From the NCBI GenBank assembly GCA_900769875.1, contig CAAGII010000009.1:1-64000 (forward strand): a DNA stretch of 64,000 bases. The letters run 5' to 3'. Below, piece by piece: positions 51,359 to 59,624 of the stretch. A model generated the notes under the pieces. The model ran no database searches and was not told the origin of the DNA. It saw only the letters and a program-made list of their open reading frames with translations. The DNA comes from Clostridia bacterium. Its GTDB lineage: Bacteria > Bacillota > Clostridia > Christensenellales > Aristaeellaceae. The position numbers and the translations under genes are program-made. The stretch's first letter is position 1; every line of letters begins with the position of its first letter.

Positions 51359-52471
51359 TCAGCCCTGCTCGTCCCTCGGTTTTGCGAAAATCATGCGTCC
51401 GGCGCTGGTCTGCAGCGCGGAGGTGACGACCACCGTGATCGTCTCGCCCACAAAGCGCGCGCCGCCCTGCACCACCAGCATGGTGCCGTCGCTCAGGTAG
51501 CCCACGCCCTGCCCGGGTTCGCGCCCCTCCTTCTGCACGGCGATGGACAGCTCCTCGCCCGCAAGCACCACGGGACGCAGCGCGCCCGCGAGCGCGTTGA
51601 GGTTCAGCGCGCGCACGCCCGCGACCTGCGCAAGCTTGCACAGGTTCATATCGCAGGTGACGAGCGTCCAGCCGCGCTGGGCGCACAGCCGCAAAAGCCT
51701 TGCGTCCACGCTGTCGCCCTCCTCCGCGTCCACGTCGGTCATGACGCCCGCAAGACCCGCGAGGATGTCCAGCCCGCGCTTACCCCGGGCGCGCTTGTGC
51801 GCGTCGGCGGAATCGGCCAGGCGGCTCAGCTCCTCCATCACGCAGGGCGGAACGACCACGCGCCCGTCCAGCCAGCCGGCGCGGATGACCTCCGCGATCC
51901 GCCCGTCGATGAGCGTGGACGCGTCCAGCACACTGCACGGTACGCTGCCTATGCGCAGCGCGTGCCGAAGCTGCTTTTTGGCAAAGTAGCGGCGCTTTCG
52001 GGGCGCTGTGCCGCACAAAAGCTGCTCCACATCCGCGGCGCGGTGATGACCCAGGGTGTAACCGCTCAGCCCGAACACCAGATACAGGATGCATGAGCAC
52101 ACCGTCGTGAACAGCGAATCGCCCATGAAGTGCAGTATCTGCGCCAGCAGCGCCGCGATGACAAAGCCGATCACCGTGCCGCTGATGCAGCTGATCAGCT
52201 GGCCGATGGTCATGCTGTCCAGTATGCGGATCATGCGCGCGAACGCGTCTGAAAAGCCGCGCACAATGCTGTCGGACAGCCAGTAGGCAAGCAGCGCGAA
52301 GAGCAGCGCGCTGATGGCATAAGCGCCCACCAGCCTGCCCAGCGTCAGCACGTCGGCGCTGCCGGACATGCGGATGAGCATCACGGCGCCCAGCGTGGCT
52401 GCCGCACCGATGCCCGCGCCCAACAGGGTGATGAGCAGACGCAGCAGGCGATGGATCCGATCGTTATTCAT
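51359..52471 (-). CDS. yacL: PIN/TRAM-domain membrane protein (YacL)
   Basis: 370 residues. Four membrane segments (about 1-145) are followed by a PIN domain (about 175-290; VLDASTLIDGRIAEV, VVPPCVMEELSRLAD, GDSVDARLLRLC, LVTCDMNLCKLA, acidic nuclease-type residues). A TRAM-like RNA-binding domain closes it (about 300-365; GVGYLSDGTMLVVQGG). Known as YacL/PilT-N family in Firmicutes; a membrane-linked RNase role is assumed. It starts 27 bases after radA, as in Bacillus where radA-disA-yacL are linked; disA is missing here. SD GGGAGGG 11 bases before the ATG. Confidence 0.92.
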   Translation of the reverse strand: MNNDRIHRLLRLLITLLGAGIGAAATLGAVMLIRMSGSADVLTLGRLVGAYAISALLFALLAYWLSDSIVRGFSDAFARMIRILDSMTIGQLISCISGTVIGFVIAALLAQILHFMGDSLFTTVCSCILYLVFGLSGYTLGHHRAADVEQLLCGTAPRKRRYFAKKQLRHALRIGSVPCSVLDASTLIDGRIAEVIRAGWLDGRVVVPPCVMEELSRLADSADAHKRARGKRGLDILAGLAGVMTDVDAEEGDSVDARLLRLCAQRGWTLVTCDMNLCKLAQVAGVRALNLNALAGALRPVVLAGEELSIAVQKEGREPGQGVGYLSDGTMLVVQGGARFVGETITVVVTSALQTSAGRMIFAKPRDEQG

Positions 52472-52498
52472 GAGGCAGTATCCCTCCCGGTGAAAGCA

Positions 52499-53869
52499 TC
52501 AAAACACAACGCTCACGGCCTGCATCACCGTGTCCACGCCGATGAGGCGCATGCCCTCCATGGGCTTGACGCGCGTGAGGCAGCCCCTGGGCAGAATGAC
52601 CGTGGTGAAGCCCAGCCGCTTGCATTCCGCAATGCGGCGCTCTGCCTGCGGCACGGCGCGCACCTCGCCCGAAAGCCCGACCTCGCCCAGCACCGCCACG
52701 TCCGCGCCCACCGGCTCGTCGCGCAGCGATGAGGCCACCGCAATGCACAACGCAAGGTCAGCGGCGGGCTCGCTCAGCTCCAGTCCTCCGGCGACGTTGA
52801 TGTATACGTCCTGATTGCAGGTCTTTTGTCCGGCGCGCTTTTCCAGCACCGCCAGCAGCATGCTCACGCGCCCCGCGTCCGCGCCGTTCACGGTGCGTCT
52901 GGGCGTACCGTAGTAGCTGGGCGAGGCGAGCGCCTGCACGTCGCACAGAAGCGGGCGCGTTCCCTCCAGTCCGCAGAACACCACCGAGCCGCTCGCGCCT
53001 CTTGCGCGGTGGCTCAGCAGCTGCTCGGAGGGATTGTCCACCACCTGCATGCCCTCGTCGGTCATCTGGAACACGCCCAGCTCGTTGACCGAGCCGAAGC
53101 GGTTCTTCACCGCACGCAGCAGCCGGTATTGCTGCTGACGGTCGCCCTCAAAGTAGAGCACCACGTCCACCATGTGCTCCAGCATGCGCGGACCCGCGAT
53201 CGCGCCCTCCTTGGTCACATGGCCGACCACGAACACGGCGGTGCCCGTTTCCTTGGCGATGCGCATCAAAAGCGACGTGCATTCGCGGATCTGGCTCACC
53301 GAGCCCGGCGCGGAGGACATTTCGGGGCGGTACATGGTCTGGATGGAGTCCACCACCATCACGTCCGGCGAAAGCTGGCGCAGCCTTTCCTCCACGTTGT
53401 CCAGCGCGTTTTCGGACAGCACATACAGGTTGTCCGCGTCAATGTGCAGGCGCGTTGCGCGCATCTTCAGCTGACGGGCGGATTCCTCGCCGCTGGCGTA
53501 CAAAACGCGCCTGCCGCCCGCGCACAAATTGCGGCATACCTGCAAAAGCAGCGTGGACTTGCCCACGCCCGGATCGCCGCCCAGCAGCAGCAGGCTGCCC
53601 TCCACAAGGCCGCCGCCCAGCACGCGGTCCAGCTCGGCGATGCCGGTGGAGGTGCGCAGCGCGGTATCCTCCGGGATGTCGCGCAGCAGCATCGCCGTGG
53701 CGCCCGTGCCCGGGCGCTGCTTCGCGCTGCGCTCCGCCCTGGGCGCCGCGGGGGACGCGAGGGTCTCCTCCATGGTGTTCCACGCGCCGCAGCCCGGGCA
53801 GCGCCCCGCCCAGCGCGCGGCCTCGAAGCCGCAGGCGGTGCAGGCAAACAGCACCTTTTCTTTGGCCAT
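52499..53869 (-). CDS. radA: DNA repair protein RadA (Sms)
   Basis: 456 residues, normal for RadA. It promotes branch migration in recombination. Zinc finger CTAC...CPGC (residues 10-30), RecA-like core with Walker A GGDPGVGKST and Walker B VMVVDSIQTM, the RadA-specific KNRFG motif, and a C-terminal Lon-like domain (YINVAGGLELSEPAADLAL, GEVGLSGEVRAV). GGGAGGG 6 bases before ATG 53869. First gene of a radA-yacL operon. Confidence 0.97.
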   Translation of the reverse strand: MAKEKVLFACTACGFEAARWAGRCPGCGAWNTMEETLASPAAPRAERSAKQRPGTGATAMLLRDIPEDTALRTSTGIAELDRVLGGGLVEGSLLLLGGDPGVGKSTLLLQVCRNLCAGGRRVLYASGEESARQLKMRATRLHIDADNLYVLSENALDNVEERLRQLSPDVMVVDSIQTMYRPEMSSAPGSVSQIRECTSLLMRIAKETGTAVFVVGHVTKEGAIAGPRMLEHMVDVVLYFEGDRQQQYRLLRAVKNRFGSVNELGVFQMTDEGMQVVDNPSEQLLSHRARGASGSVVFCGLEGTRPLLCDVQALASPSYYGTPRRTVNGADAGRVSMLLAVLEKRAGQKTCNQDVYINVAGGLELSEPAADLALCIAVASSLRDEPVGADVAVLGEVGLSGEVRAVPQAERRIAECKRLGFTTVILPRGCLTRVKPMEGMRLIGVDTVMQAVSVVF

Positions 53870-53896
53870 GCGCATCCCTCCCGACGTTGATGCTCC

Positions 53897-53925
53897 ATTA
53901 TACCACAAACCCGGCGCGGAGCAAA
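53897..53925 (-). promoter_or_regulatory. radA promoter
   Basis: Minus strand: -10 TATAAT (53897-53902) preceded by TGG, with a TTTGCT -35-like element 17 bases upstream. About 28 bases before the radA start. Confidence 0.65.
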
Positions 53926-53971
53926 GCATTTTTGCACGCGCGCGCACATACCCTCTGGCGAGGTGAGGGAC

Positions 53972-54808
53972 ATGCGCGCTGCGCTGATGGTGCTGCTTGT
54001 GCTGCTGCTGCTCCGCGCGCCCGTGGCGGTGGCGGCGGCGGGCGATTCCTTTCGCTTGTTTGCGCAGAGCGTGCTGCCGGGGCTGTTTCCCTACATGACG
54101 GTGTCGCTGATGCTGCTCAGCCGTCTGCCGCGCGATGTGCCGCCGCTTGCGCTGATGGTGATGGGCTGGTGCGGCGGCTCGCCCACGGGCAGCAGGCTGA
54201 TCCGCGAGGCCGCGTGGCTGCGCGATGGGGACAGGCGGCGGCTGGCTGTCACATGCGCGACCATGAGCCCCATGTTTCTTGTGGGAACGCTCAGGGACTG
54301 GACGGGCGATATCCGCCTGTGCGCGGGCGTTTTGTGCGCGGTGCTGCTGGGCGGATATGGAACGGGTCTGTGCGCGCGGGGCAGTCGGCGCGCCGCGCCC
54401 TGCTCTGACGCGCCAGCGCCCCCGTCGCGCCCGCTCAGCCTTGGCGAGGCGGTGGAGCAGACGGCGCGCACGATGCTGCTTGTCTGCGGCACCATGGCGA
54501 TGCTGCGCATTGCCGCCGTGCTTTCCTCGCGCCTGCTTGCGCGCTGGAGCATATGCCAGCTGGCGGTCACGACGCTGCTGGAGGTGACGTGCGGCGCAAG
54601 GCAGCTTGCCGCGCTGCCCCTGCCGCGCGTGTGGCGGGGCGCGCTGCTCTCGCTTGCCACGGGCTTTGGCGGCGTGTCGATCCTTCTGCAAAACCGCGCC
54701 GTGCTGCCCGAGGGGCTGCTGCGGCTGCGAGAGCAGCTCATGTACCAACTGCTCCACGGCGCTGTGTCCATGCTCGTGTTCCTTGCGCTGGCGGCGCTGG
54801 GCGTGTGA
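53972..54808 (+). CDS. YlbJ-like sporulation membrane protein (nucleoside-recognition fold)
   Basis: 278 residues with seven to eight hydrophobic segments. RLFAQSVLPGLFPYMTVSLML and MGWCGGSPTGSRLI match the conserved parts of YlbJ (VLPSLFPF and GGYPVG-like), and LGEAVEQTARTMLLVCGTM corresponds to the second gate domain. YlbJ is a mother-cell spore protein in Bacillus; the assignment is by pattern only. ATG 53972 follows GAGGTGAGGG; GTG 53963 is an alternative start. A sigma-E-like promoter is suggested upstream. It diverges from radA. Confidence 0.65.
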   Translation: MRAALMVLLVLLLLRAPVAVAAAGDSFRLFAQSVLPGLFPYMTVSLMLLSRLPRDVPPLALMVMGWCGGSPTGSRLIREAAWLRDGDRRRLAVTCATMSPMFLVGTLRDWTGDIRLCAGVLCAVLLGGYGTGLCARGSRRAAPCSDAPAPPSRPLSLGEAVEQTARTMLLVCGTMAMLRIAAVLSSRLLARWSICQLAVTTLLEVTCGARQLAALPLPRVWRGALLSLATGFGGVSILLQNRAVLPEGLLRLREQLMYQLLHGAVSMLVFLALAALGV

Positions 54809-54818
54809 GGCGCATGCC

Positions 54819-54844
54819 AAAAGGCGACGGACGCATCCGCCGCC
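54819..54844. terminator. Hairpin between ylbJ-like and kinase-GNAT genes
   Basis: GGCG-A-CGGA pairs with TCCG-C-CGCC. Four A residues on the left give a T-run on the minus strand, serving the kinase-GNAT gene. Confidence 0.65.
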
Positions 54845-54854
54845 TCCTTCGCGC

Positions 54855-55877
54855 TCAGTCCGCCTCGCCCTGCAATCGCGCGTACACGAGGGTATCCTTC
54901 CAGATGGGCGAGCCGTCCTCGCGGCGCTCGAAGAAAACGTTCTGCCTCAGCAGCGCCTCGCGCCGGAAGCGCAGCGCCTCCAGCAGACGCCACGACGGCT
55001 CGTTGTCTGGGTCGCACTGCGCATAGACCCGGTGAACGCCGGACGCAAACGCGTCCCGCACCGCCGCCTCGCAGGCCTCGCGCGCGTAGCCCTGCCGCCA
55101 GTGGTCGCGCCTGAGCAGATAGCCCAGCTCCACAGCTTCATTATCGCGCTTGCCCAGATACACGTTGCCGATGACCCGGTGCGTGTCCTTGCGCTCAATG
55201 GCGAGCATCTCCTGCGTGGAGACGCGCCATTGCAGGCTGGCTTGCGCCTCCTCAAGCGTCATGGGCGGATACGGTTCAAAGCGCACGACCTCCGGGTCGC
55301 TCACAAAGCCGCACAGATCGTCAAGATCCTCCGGAATAAAGCGGCGCAGCAGCAGCCGCTCCGTCTCGATGGTTTTGGCCCAGTATTTGCGACCCCAATG
55401 CTGAAAGTCCCACTCGGGCATATAGGGATTGCACTCGTAATCCACATAATAGAGCAGCCCGTCGTGCGCCACGAAATTGGTGGGGAAGTAGTCGATGTTC
55501 AGCCCGGATGCGTAAAGCCGCCCGCACAGCGCCTCCATCTGCGTGAAATACTCCTGCGGCACCGCGTCGCGCCCGGCCAGCGAGGCGACGGTCTCGCCCT
55601 CGATGTAGCGCTTGAGCAGGCGCTCGCGCCCCTCGTCCACCGCGAGCAGCTCGGGCATCGGCACGCCGATGGACGACAGCACGCGGTATGCCTCCGTTTC
55701 GCTTTGCAGCTTGTTGCCGAAGGTGTAGTAGCTGCACGGCTCATGATGAATCTGCTTGAGCACATAGCGCGACTGCGGCTCCGCCGGGTCTTTCACCAGA
55801 TAGGAATACCCGCCCTTGCCCCTGCCAAGCAGCGACAGCACCTGATAGGTTCTGTCAAGCACCTCAAGCTGTTCCAT
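54855..55877 (-). CDS. Kinase-like domain fused to a RimJ/RimL-type GNAT acetyltransferase
   Basis: 340 residues. The N-terminal half (about 1-175) resembles a small protein kinase or aminoglycoside/RIO-type kinase: LLGRGKGGYSYLV (P-loop), YVLKQI (Lys), NIDYFPTNF (catalytic Asp/Asn) and YVDYE in place of DFG. The C-terminal half (about 180-335) is a GNAT: TERLLLRRFIPED, RVIGNVYLG, ELGYLLRRDHWRQGYARE, AQCDPDNEPSWRLLE. Both halves sit in one frame, without a break. The target is unknown; phosphorylation and acetylation of one substrate, as in bifunctional resistance enzymes, is an inference. SD AGGAGG before ATG 55877. The Pat-like GNAT gene lies 78 bases upstream on the same strand. Confidence 0.8.
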   Translation of the reverse strand: MEQLEVLDRTYQVLSLLGRGKGGYSYLVKDPAEPQSRYVLKQIHHEPCSYYTFGNKLQSETEAYRVLSSIGVPMPELLAVDEGRERLLKRYIEGETVASLAGRDAVPQEYFTQMEALCGRLYASGLNIDYFPTNFVAHDGLLYYVDYECNPYMPEWDFQHWGRKYWAKTIETERLLLRRFIPEDLDDLCGFVSDPEVVRFEPYPPMTLEEAQASLQWRVSTQEMLAIERKDTHRVIGNVYLGKRDNEAVELGYLLRRDHWRQGYAREACEAAVRDAFASGVHRVYAQCDPDNEPSWRLLEALRFRREALLRQNVFFERREDGSPIWKDTLVYARLQGEAD

Positions 55878-55955
55878 GGCGCGCCTCCTGAAAAAATGAA
55901 TCAGTCCGTGACCGTCCTGCACGCCGCCCGTGATGGCGGCGAATGCGCCGCAGCG

Positions 55956-56453
55956 TTACGACTCCACCACCAGATAGTAGTTGTCGATGCCGAGATAGCG
56001 CGAAAACTTCACGCCCACCTCCGGTATATGCCCGCAGAAGGTGAAGCCGAAGCGCTCGTGCAGCCTTTCGCTGGCGGTGTTGCCGGAGGTAATCACGCTC
56101 ACCACCAGATGGGTGCGCGGATCCTCCCGCGCAAGGCGGAGAATCTCCTCCATCAGCGCGCTGGCCACGCCCATGCGGCGGTGGCTTCGCGCCACATAGA
56201 CGCTCAGCTCCACCGTGGAGCAGTAGGCTTCCTTTTCGCGGTAGGGCGAGAGCGATGCGTAGCCCGCCACCACGCCGTCCACCTCGGCCACAAGCAGCGG
56301 ATGATTGCCTACATTGTGCGTATCCAGCCAGTCCTGGCGGTCTTCCAACGCTTTGGGCTGGAGATCGAGCGTGGCGACGCCGTGTAGCACCTCGTCGTTG
56401 TAAATATCGGTCAGAGCCGGAAGATCCGCCTGCGCGGCGGTGCGGATGAGCAT
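55956..56453 (-). CDS. GNAT acetyltransferase (phosphinothricin/MnaT-like)
   Basis: 165 residues. The opening IRTAAQADLPALTDIYNDEV is typical of Pat/YncA N-acetyltransferases. Acetyl-CoA motif YVARSHRRMGVASALME, and the C-terminal NTASERLHERFGFTFCGHIPEVG. Members acetylate L-amino-acid analogues such as methionine sulfone or phosphinothricin. SD GGGAGG 8 bases before ATG 56453. It could be co-transcribed with the kinase-GNAT gene downstream. Confidence 0.92.
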   Translation of the reverse strand: MLIRTAAQADLPALTDIYNDEVLHGVATLDLQPKALEDRQDWLDTHNVGNHPLLVAEVDGVVAGYASLSPYREKEAYCSTVELSVYVARSHRRMGVASALMEEILRLAREDPRTHLVVSVITSGNTASERLHERFGFTFCGHIPEVGVKFSRYLGIDNYYLVVES

Positions 56454-56481
56454 GAAGCATTCCTCCCTGTGCGTTTGCACC

Positions 56482-56510
56482 ATGATACTCTCTGCGCGGC
56501 CGAATGTCAA
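56482..56510 (-). promoter_or_regulatory. Promoter of the Pat-like gene
   Basis: Minus strand: -35 TTGACA (56505-56510), 17-base spacer, -10 TATCAT (56482-56487). Confidence 0.8.
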
Positions 56511-56552
56511 CCATGGCTTCATGCCCGCGGCGGCAGGATGCGCAAGTAGACC

Positions 56553-56581
56553 TTGCGCGGCGCGCAAATCCGATGTATACT
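56553..56581 (+). promoter_or_regulatory. Promoter of the DUF1858 gene
   Basis: -35 TTGCGC (56553-56558), 17-base spacer, -10 TATACT (56576-56581), 53 bases before the ATG. Confidence 0.7.
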
Positions 56582-56634
56582 TAACGCGATGGATGCGAAT
56601 GCTATCACACGCACCGAAAAGGAGGATCATCTGT

Positions 56635-56838
56635 ATGGAAATCACGAAAAAGACCACCATGGGCGAAATGCTGCGCTACGATCTGGAGATTGCCCGCGTG
56701 CTGACAGGCTGCGGCATGCACTGCGTCGGCTGCCCCTCGTCCATCGGCGAGAGCCTGGAGGACGCCTGCGCCGTGCACGGCCTTGACGCCGACGAGGTGC
56801 TGGCCAAGATCAACGAGTTCCTTGAGAGCAAGGCATAA
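56635..56838 (+). CDS. DUF1858-domain protein
   Basis: 67 residues covering just the DUF1858/ScdA-N-like helical domain: KKTTMGEMLRYDLEIARVLT, GMHCVGCPSSIGESLEDACA with the conserved CxxC, and a closing helix DEVLAKINEFLES. Such small proteins in anaerobes are thought to bind a hybrid-cluster or redox partner; function not established. AAGGAGG 9 bases before ATG 56635. Single gene with promoter and terminator. Confidence 0.9.
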   Translation: MEITKKTTMGEMLRYDLEIARVLTGCGMHCVGCPSSIGESLEDACAVHGLDADEVLAKINEFLESKA

Positions 56839-56855
56839 GCGAAGATTGACGGAAG

Positions 56856-56892
56856 AACGGACGCCCGCCTGATTGCGCGGAGCGTCCGTTTT
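56856..56892 (+). terminator. DUF1858 gene terminator
   Basis: AACGGACGC pairs with GCGTCCGTT, followed by TT; the loop holds extra CCGC/GCGG pairing. Confidence 0.85.
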
Positions 56893-56929
56893 GCTGCACG
56901 GATGAAAAACACGAAATTTGTCGCTGCCA

Positions 56930-56958
56930 TTGCATAATTTCTCCCAGCGTGGTATGAT
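56930..56958 (+). promoter_or_regulatory. GH4 gene promoter
   Basis: -35 TTGCAT (56930-56935), 17-base spacer, -10 TATGAT (56953-56958), 55 bases before the ATG. Confidence 0.65.
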
Positions 56959-57013
56959 GAAATGGGCGGGACGATCCGCCCTGACGGCATACGATGAAAG
57001 GAAGGATACCGCA

Positions 57014-58408
57014 ATGGTGTATACCGATGATAACCGTGTGCAGGATCTGCATGTAGCGTATATCGGCGGCGGCTCGCGCGGCTGGGCGTGGGGCTTCATG
57101 ACCGATATCGCCATGGACGAGCAGCTCCAGGGCACAGTGAGCCTGTACGATATTGATATGGAAGCCGCCGAGCGCAATCGTCAGATCGGCGAGAAGATCA
57201 GCGCGCATCCGGAAGCGAAGTCACGCTGGAGCTACACGGTGGCCTCGTCTCTTCAGGAGGCGCTGACGGGCGCGGATTTCGTGGTGATTTCGATCCTCCC
57301 CGGCACCTTCAAGGAGATGGAGAGCGACGTTCACGCTCCCGAGCAGTACGGCATCTACCAGTCGGTGGGCGACACGGTGGGCGCGGGCGGCTTTATGCGC
57401 GCGATGCGCACCATCCCCATGTTTGTCACCATTGCCGAGGCAATCCGCGATTACGCGCCCAACGCGTGGGTCATCAACTACACCAACCCCATGAGCCTGT
57501 GCGTGCGCACCCTCTACGAGGTGTTCCCCGCGATCAAGGCGTTCGGCTGCTGCCACGAGGTGTTCGGCACGCAGAAGCTGCTGTGCGCGATGCTTGAGCG
57601 CGAGGGCGTGAAGAACGTCAAGCGTCAGGACCTCTACACCACGGTGACGGGCATCAACCACTTCACCTGGCTGACCAGCGCGAGCTACCGCGGCATGGAC
57701 CTCATGCCCATGTACAGCCGCTATGCCGAGGAATTCGCCGAAACCGGCTTTGACGAGGGCCGAGACGAAAACTGGATGAACAGCTATTTCGCCTGCGCGC
57801 ACCGCGTCAAGTTCGACCTGTTCCGCCGCTACGGCGCCATTGCCGCCGCGGGCGACCGCCATCTGGCGGAGTTTATGCCCCACAGCTGGTACCTGAAGGA
57901 TCCGGAAACCGTCAAGAGCTGGAAGTTCGGCCTGACCCCCGTGTCCTGGCGCTGGCAGGATCTGGATAAGCGCATGAAGCGCTCCGACGCGCTGCTCAGC
58001 GGCGAGGAGAAGATCGACCTCAAGGGCTCCGGCGAGGAGGGTCACCTGCTCATCAAGGCCATTCTGGGCCTTGGCGATCTGGTGAGCAACGTCAACGTGC
58101 CCAACCGCGGGCAGATTCCCAACCTGCCCATGGGCGCCGTGGTGGAAACCAACGCGCTCTTTGGCCGCGATTTCATCCAGCCCATCTACGCCGGTGAGAT
58201 GCCCGCCAACATCCTGCCCATGGTGGCGCGCCACGTCTACAATCAGGAGAACACCCTGCGCGTCGCGCTGACCTGCGACCGCAAGCTGGGCTTCACCACC
58301 TTCATGAACGATCCGCAGCTGACCATCACGCCCGAGGAGGGTCAGAAGCTCTTTGACGAAATGCTGGAGAACCAGCGCGCCTACCTGCCCGAAAAGTGGT
58401 TTGAGTAA
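57014..58408 (+). CDS. NAD-dependent glycosidase, family GH4
   Basis: 464 residues, normal for GH4. These enzymes cleave glycosides by oxidation and elimination, needing NAD and Mn. Rossmann start HVAYIGGGSRGW, ISILPGTFKEME, NYTNPMS, metal/substrate motif GCCHEVFG (Cys and His) and GINHFTW. A CHE-type motif points to an unphosphorylated alpha-glucoside, galactoside or uronide rather than a 6-phospho sugar; the exact substrate is not fixed. AAGGAAGGATACC is the SD. No transporter is next to it. Confidence 0.92.
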   Translation: MVYTDDNRVQDLHVAYIGGGSRGWAWGFMTDIAMDEQLQGTVSLYDIDMEAAERNRQIGEKISAHPEAKSRWSYTVASSLQEALTGADFVVISILPGTFKEMESDVHAPEQYGIYQSVGDTVGAGGFMRAMRTIPMFVTIAEAIRDYAPNAWVINYTNPMSLCVRTLYEVFPAIKAFGCCHEVFGTQKLLCAMLEREGVKNVKRQDLYTTVTGINHFTWLTSASYRGMDLMPMYSRYAEEFAETGFDEGRDENWMNSYFACAHRVKFDLFRRYGAIAAAGDRHLAEFMPHSWYLKDPETVKSWKFGLTPVSWRWQDLDKRMKRSDALLSGEEKIDLKGSGEEGHLLIKAILGLGDLVSNVNVPNRGQIPNLPMGAVVETNALFGRDFIQPIYAGEMPANILPMVARHVYNQENTLRVALTCDRKLGFTTFMNDPQLTITPEEGQKLFDEMLENQRAYLPEKWFE

Positions 58409-58420
58409 GCAAAATACATT

Positions 58421-58460
58421 CGCCGCCGCAGACGATGAAGCGCTGCGGCGGCGTTTTGTT
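58421..58460. terminator. Terminator between GH4 and L,D-transpeptidase genes
   Basis: Eleven-base-pair stem CGCCGCCGCAG/CTGCGGCGGCG followed by TTTTG on the plus strand; AAAATAC on the left gives weaker minus-strand function. Confidence 0.9.
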
Positions 58461-58463
58461 TGG

Positions 58464-59603
58464 TTACTTTTTCAGCTTGCTTCGCGCCTCGGTCATGGCG
58501 GGATCGTGGTCGCCGCCGGGGGCGTAGAGCTCGTTGATCGCGTCGATCTCCGCCTGACGCAGCGGCGGCACGCAGTACATGCAGCGCGCCAGCTTCGCGT
58601 AGGTCTTGTCCTCCAGCTCGCTCCACGCAAAGGGCGTGAGCGTTTTGGACTTTTTGCCGTAGCACGCGTCGGACACATGGTAGCTTTTGCCCGACTTGTC
58701 GTAATACAGCACGGTGTCCGGGTCAGGCGAGGCGATCTGCCGCCCCTGCCAGTCCTCCCAGATGATGATGCGGATATTGTTCTTTTTGTTGTTCCATATC
58801 CACTTCATGTTGGTGCCCTTGGGCGTGCGCTGGCGCTGCACGCGGATGCAGCCGTGGCTGGCCTTGGTGCCCATTTTGCTGTCGCCGCGCCAGTAGTTCT
58901 TCTTGCCGTTGCGGATGGTGTGGGGCGATTCGTGGATCAGATCGCCGCCGTTGAAGCGGATGCCCATGTCGCACACCATGTCGTCGCTTTTGAAGCCGCC
59001 TACGGCAGGCACGCAGAGCAGGAACTCGCCGGAGCGGGTCTCGTTGTAGGGCTGACGAGGGTTGCACAGCCCGGTGGAGCAGTACAGCGTGTCGTACAGG
59101 CCGCCGTCGCGGAAGATGTACAGGCGCTGCGTGAGCTTGTCCACCACCAGCGCCATGCTGGGATTGGGCTGCACAGTTTTGAGGAAGCGGGTGGGCACAT
59201 AGCCCTGCACCAGCATGTTCCACGCATGGACGGTGCTGGCCTTGAAGGAGGAGGAGTAGCACTCAATGAGCGTCCACTCCTCGCCGCGCTCCAGCACATG
59301 CACGCCCTGCGTCAGGTTGGTGACCACGCCCACGCCCTCGCTGGCTTTGTCGGGCTCGCTGCGGATGACGATCTGCCGCTTCTGGGCGTTGCCCTTTTTG
59401 CCGCCGTCATCCAGCACGGTCATGGGCTGCATCAGCATATCCCACACGGCGCCTTCATCCGTCAGATCCATGGGATAGGTCCAGTAGCTGACGGCGGTAT
59501 CCCGCCCCTCCCAGGGGCTGCCCGTGGTGGGCGTAAAGGTTTGCGCACAGGCGGCGGACAGTGTCAGCAGGGCAATGAGCGCAAGCAGCATCAATCGGCG
59601 CAT
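58464..59603 (-). CDS. Secreted L,D-transpeptidase (YkuD) with SH3-like N-terminus
   Basis: 379 residues. A signal peptide (1-20, ending LSAACA) precedes an SH3-type region (about 70-145; IVIRSEPDKASEGVGVVTNL, EEWTLIECY). The YkuD domain (about 155-285) carries catalytic Cys in ASHGCIRV and His in LIHESPHT. A C-terminal Cys/His module (KSYHVSDACYGKK, LARCMYCVPPLRQ) is shared with other clostridial surface proteins and may bind metal. It forms 3-3 or protein-wall cross-links. ATG 59603 has AAGGAG 7 bases upstream; GTG 59618 is unlikely. It follows the phosphomutase gene by 21 bases, likely one transcript. Confidence 0.92.
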   Translation of the reverse strand: MRRLMLLALIALLTLSAACAQTFTPTTGSPWEGRDTAVSYWTYPMDLTDEGAVWDMLMQPMTVLDDGGKKGNAQKRQIVIRSEPDKASEGVGVVTNLTQGVHVLERGEEWTLIECYSSSFKASTVHAWNMLVQGYVPTRFLKTVQPNPSMALVVDKLTQRLYIFRDGGLYDTLYCSTGLCNPRQPYNETRSGEFLLCVPAVGGFKSDDMVCDMGIRFNGGDLIHESPHTIRNGKKNYWRGDSKMGTKASHGCIRVQRQRTPKGTNMKWIWNNKKNNIRIIIWEDWQGRQIASPDPDTVLYYDKSGKSYHVSDACYGKKSKTLTPFAWSELEDKTYAKLARCMYCVPPLRQAEIDAINELYAPGGDHDPAMTEARSKLKK

Positions 59604-59624
59604 GGAAAGCTCCTTCACATGATA

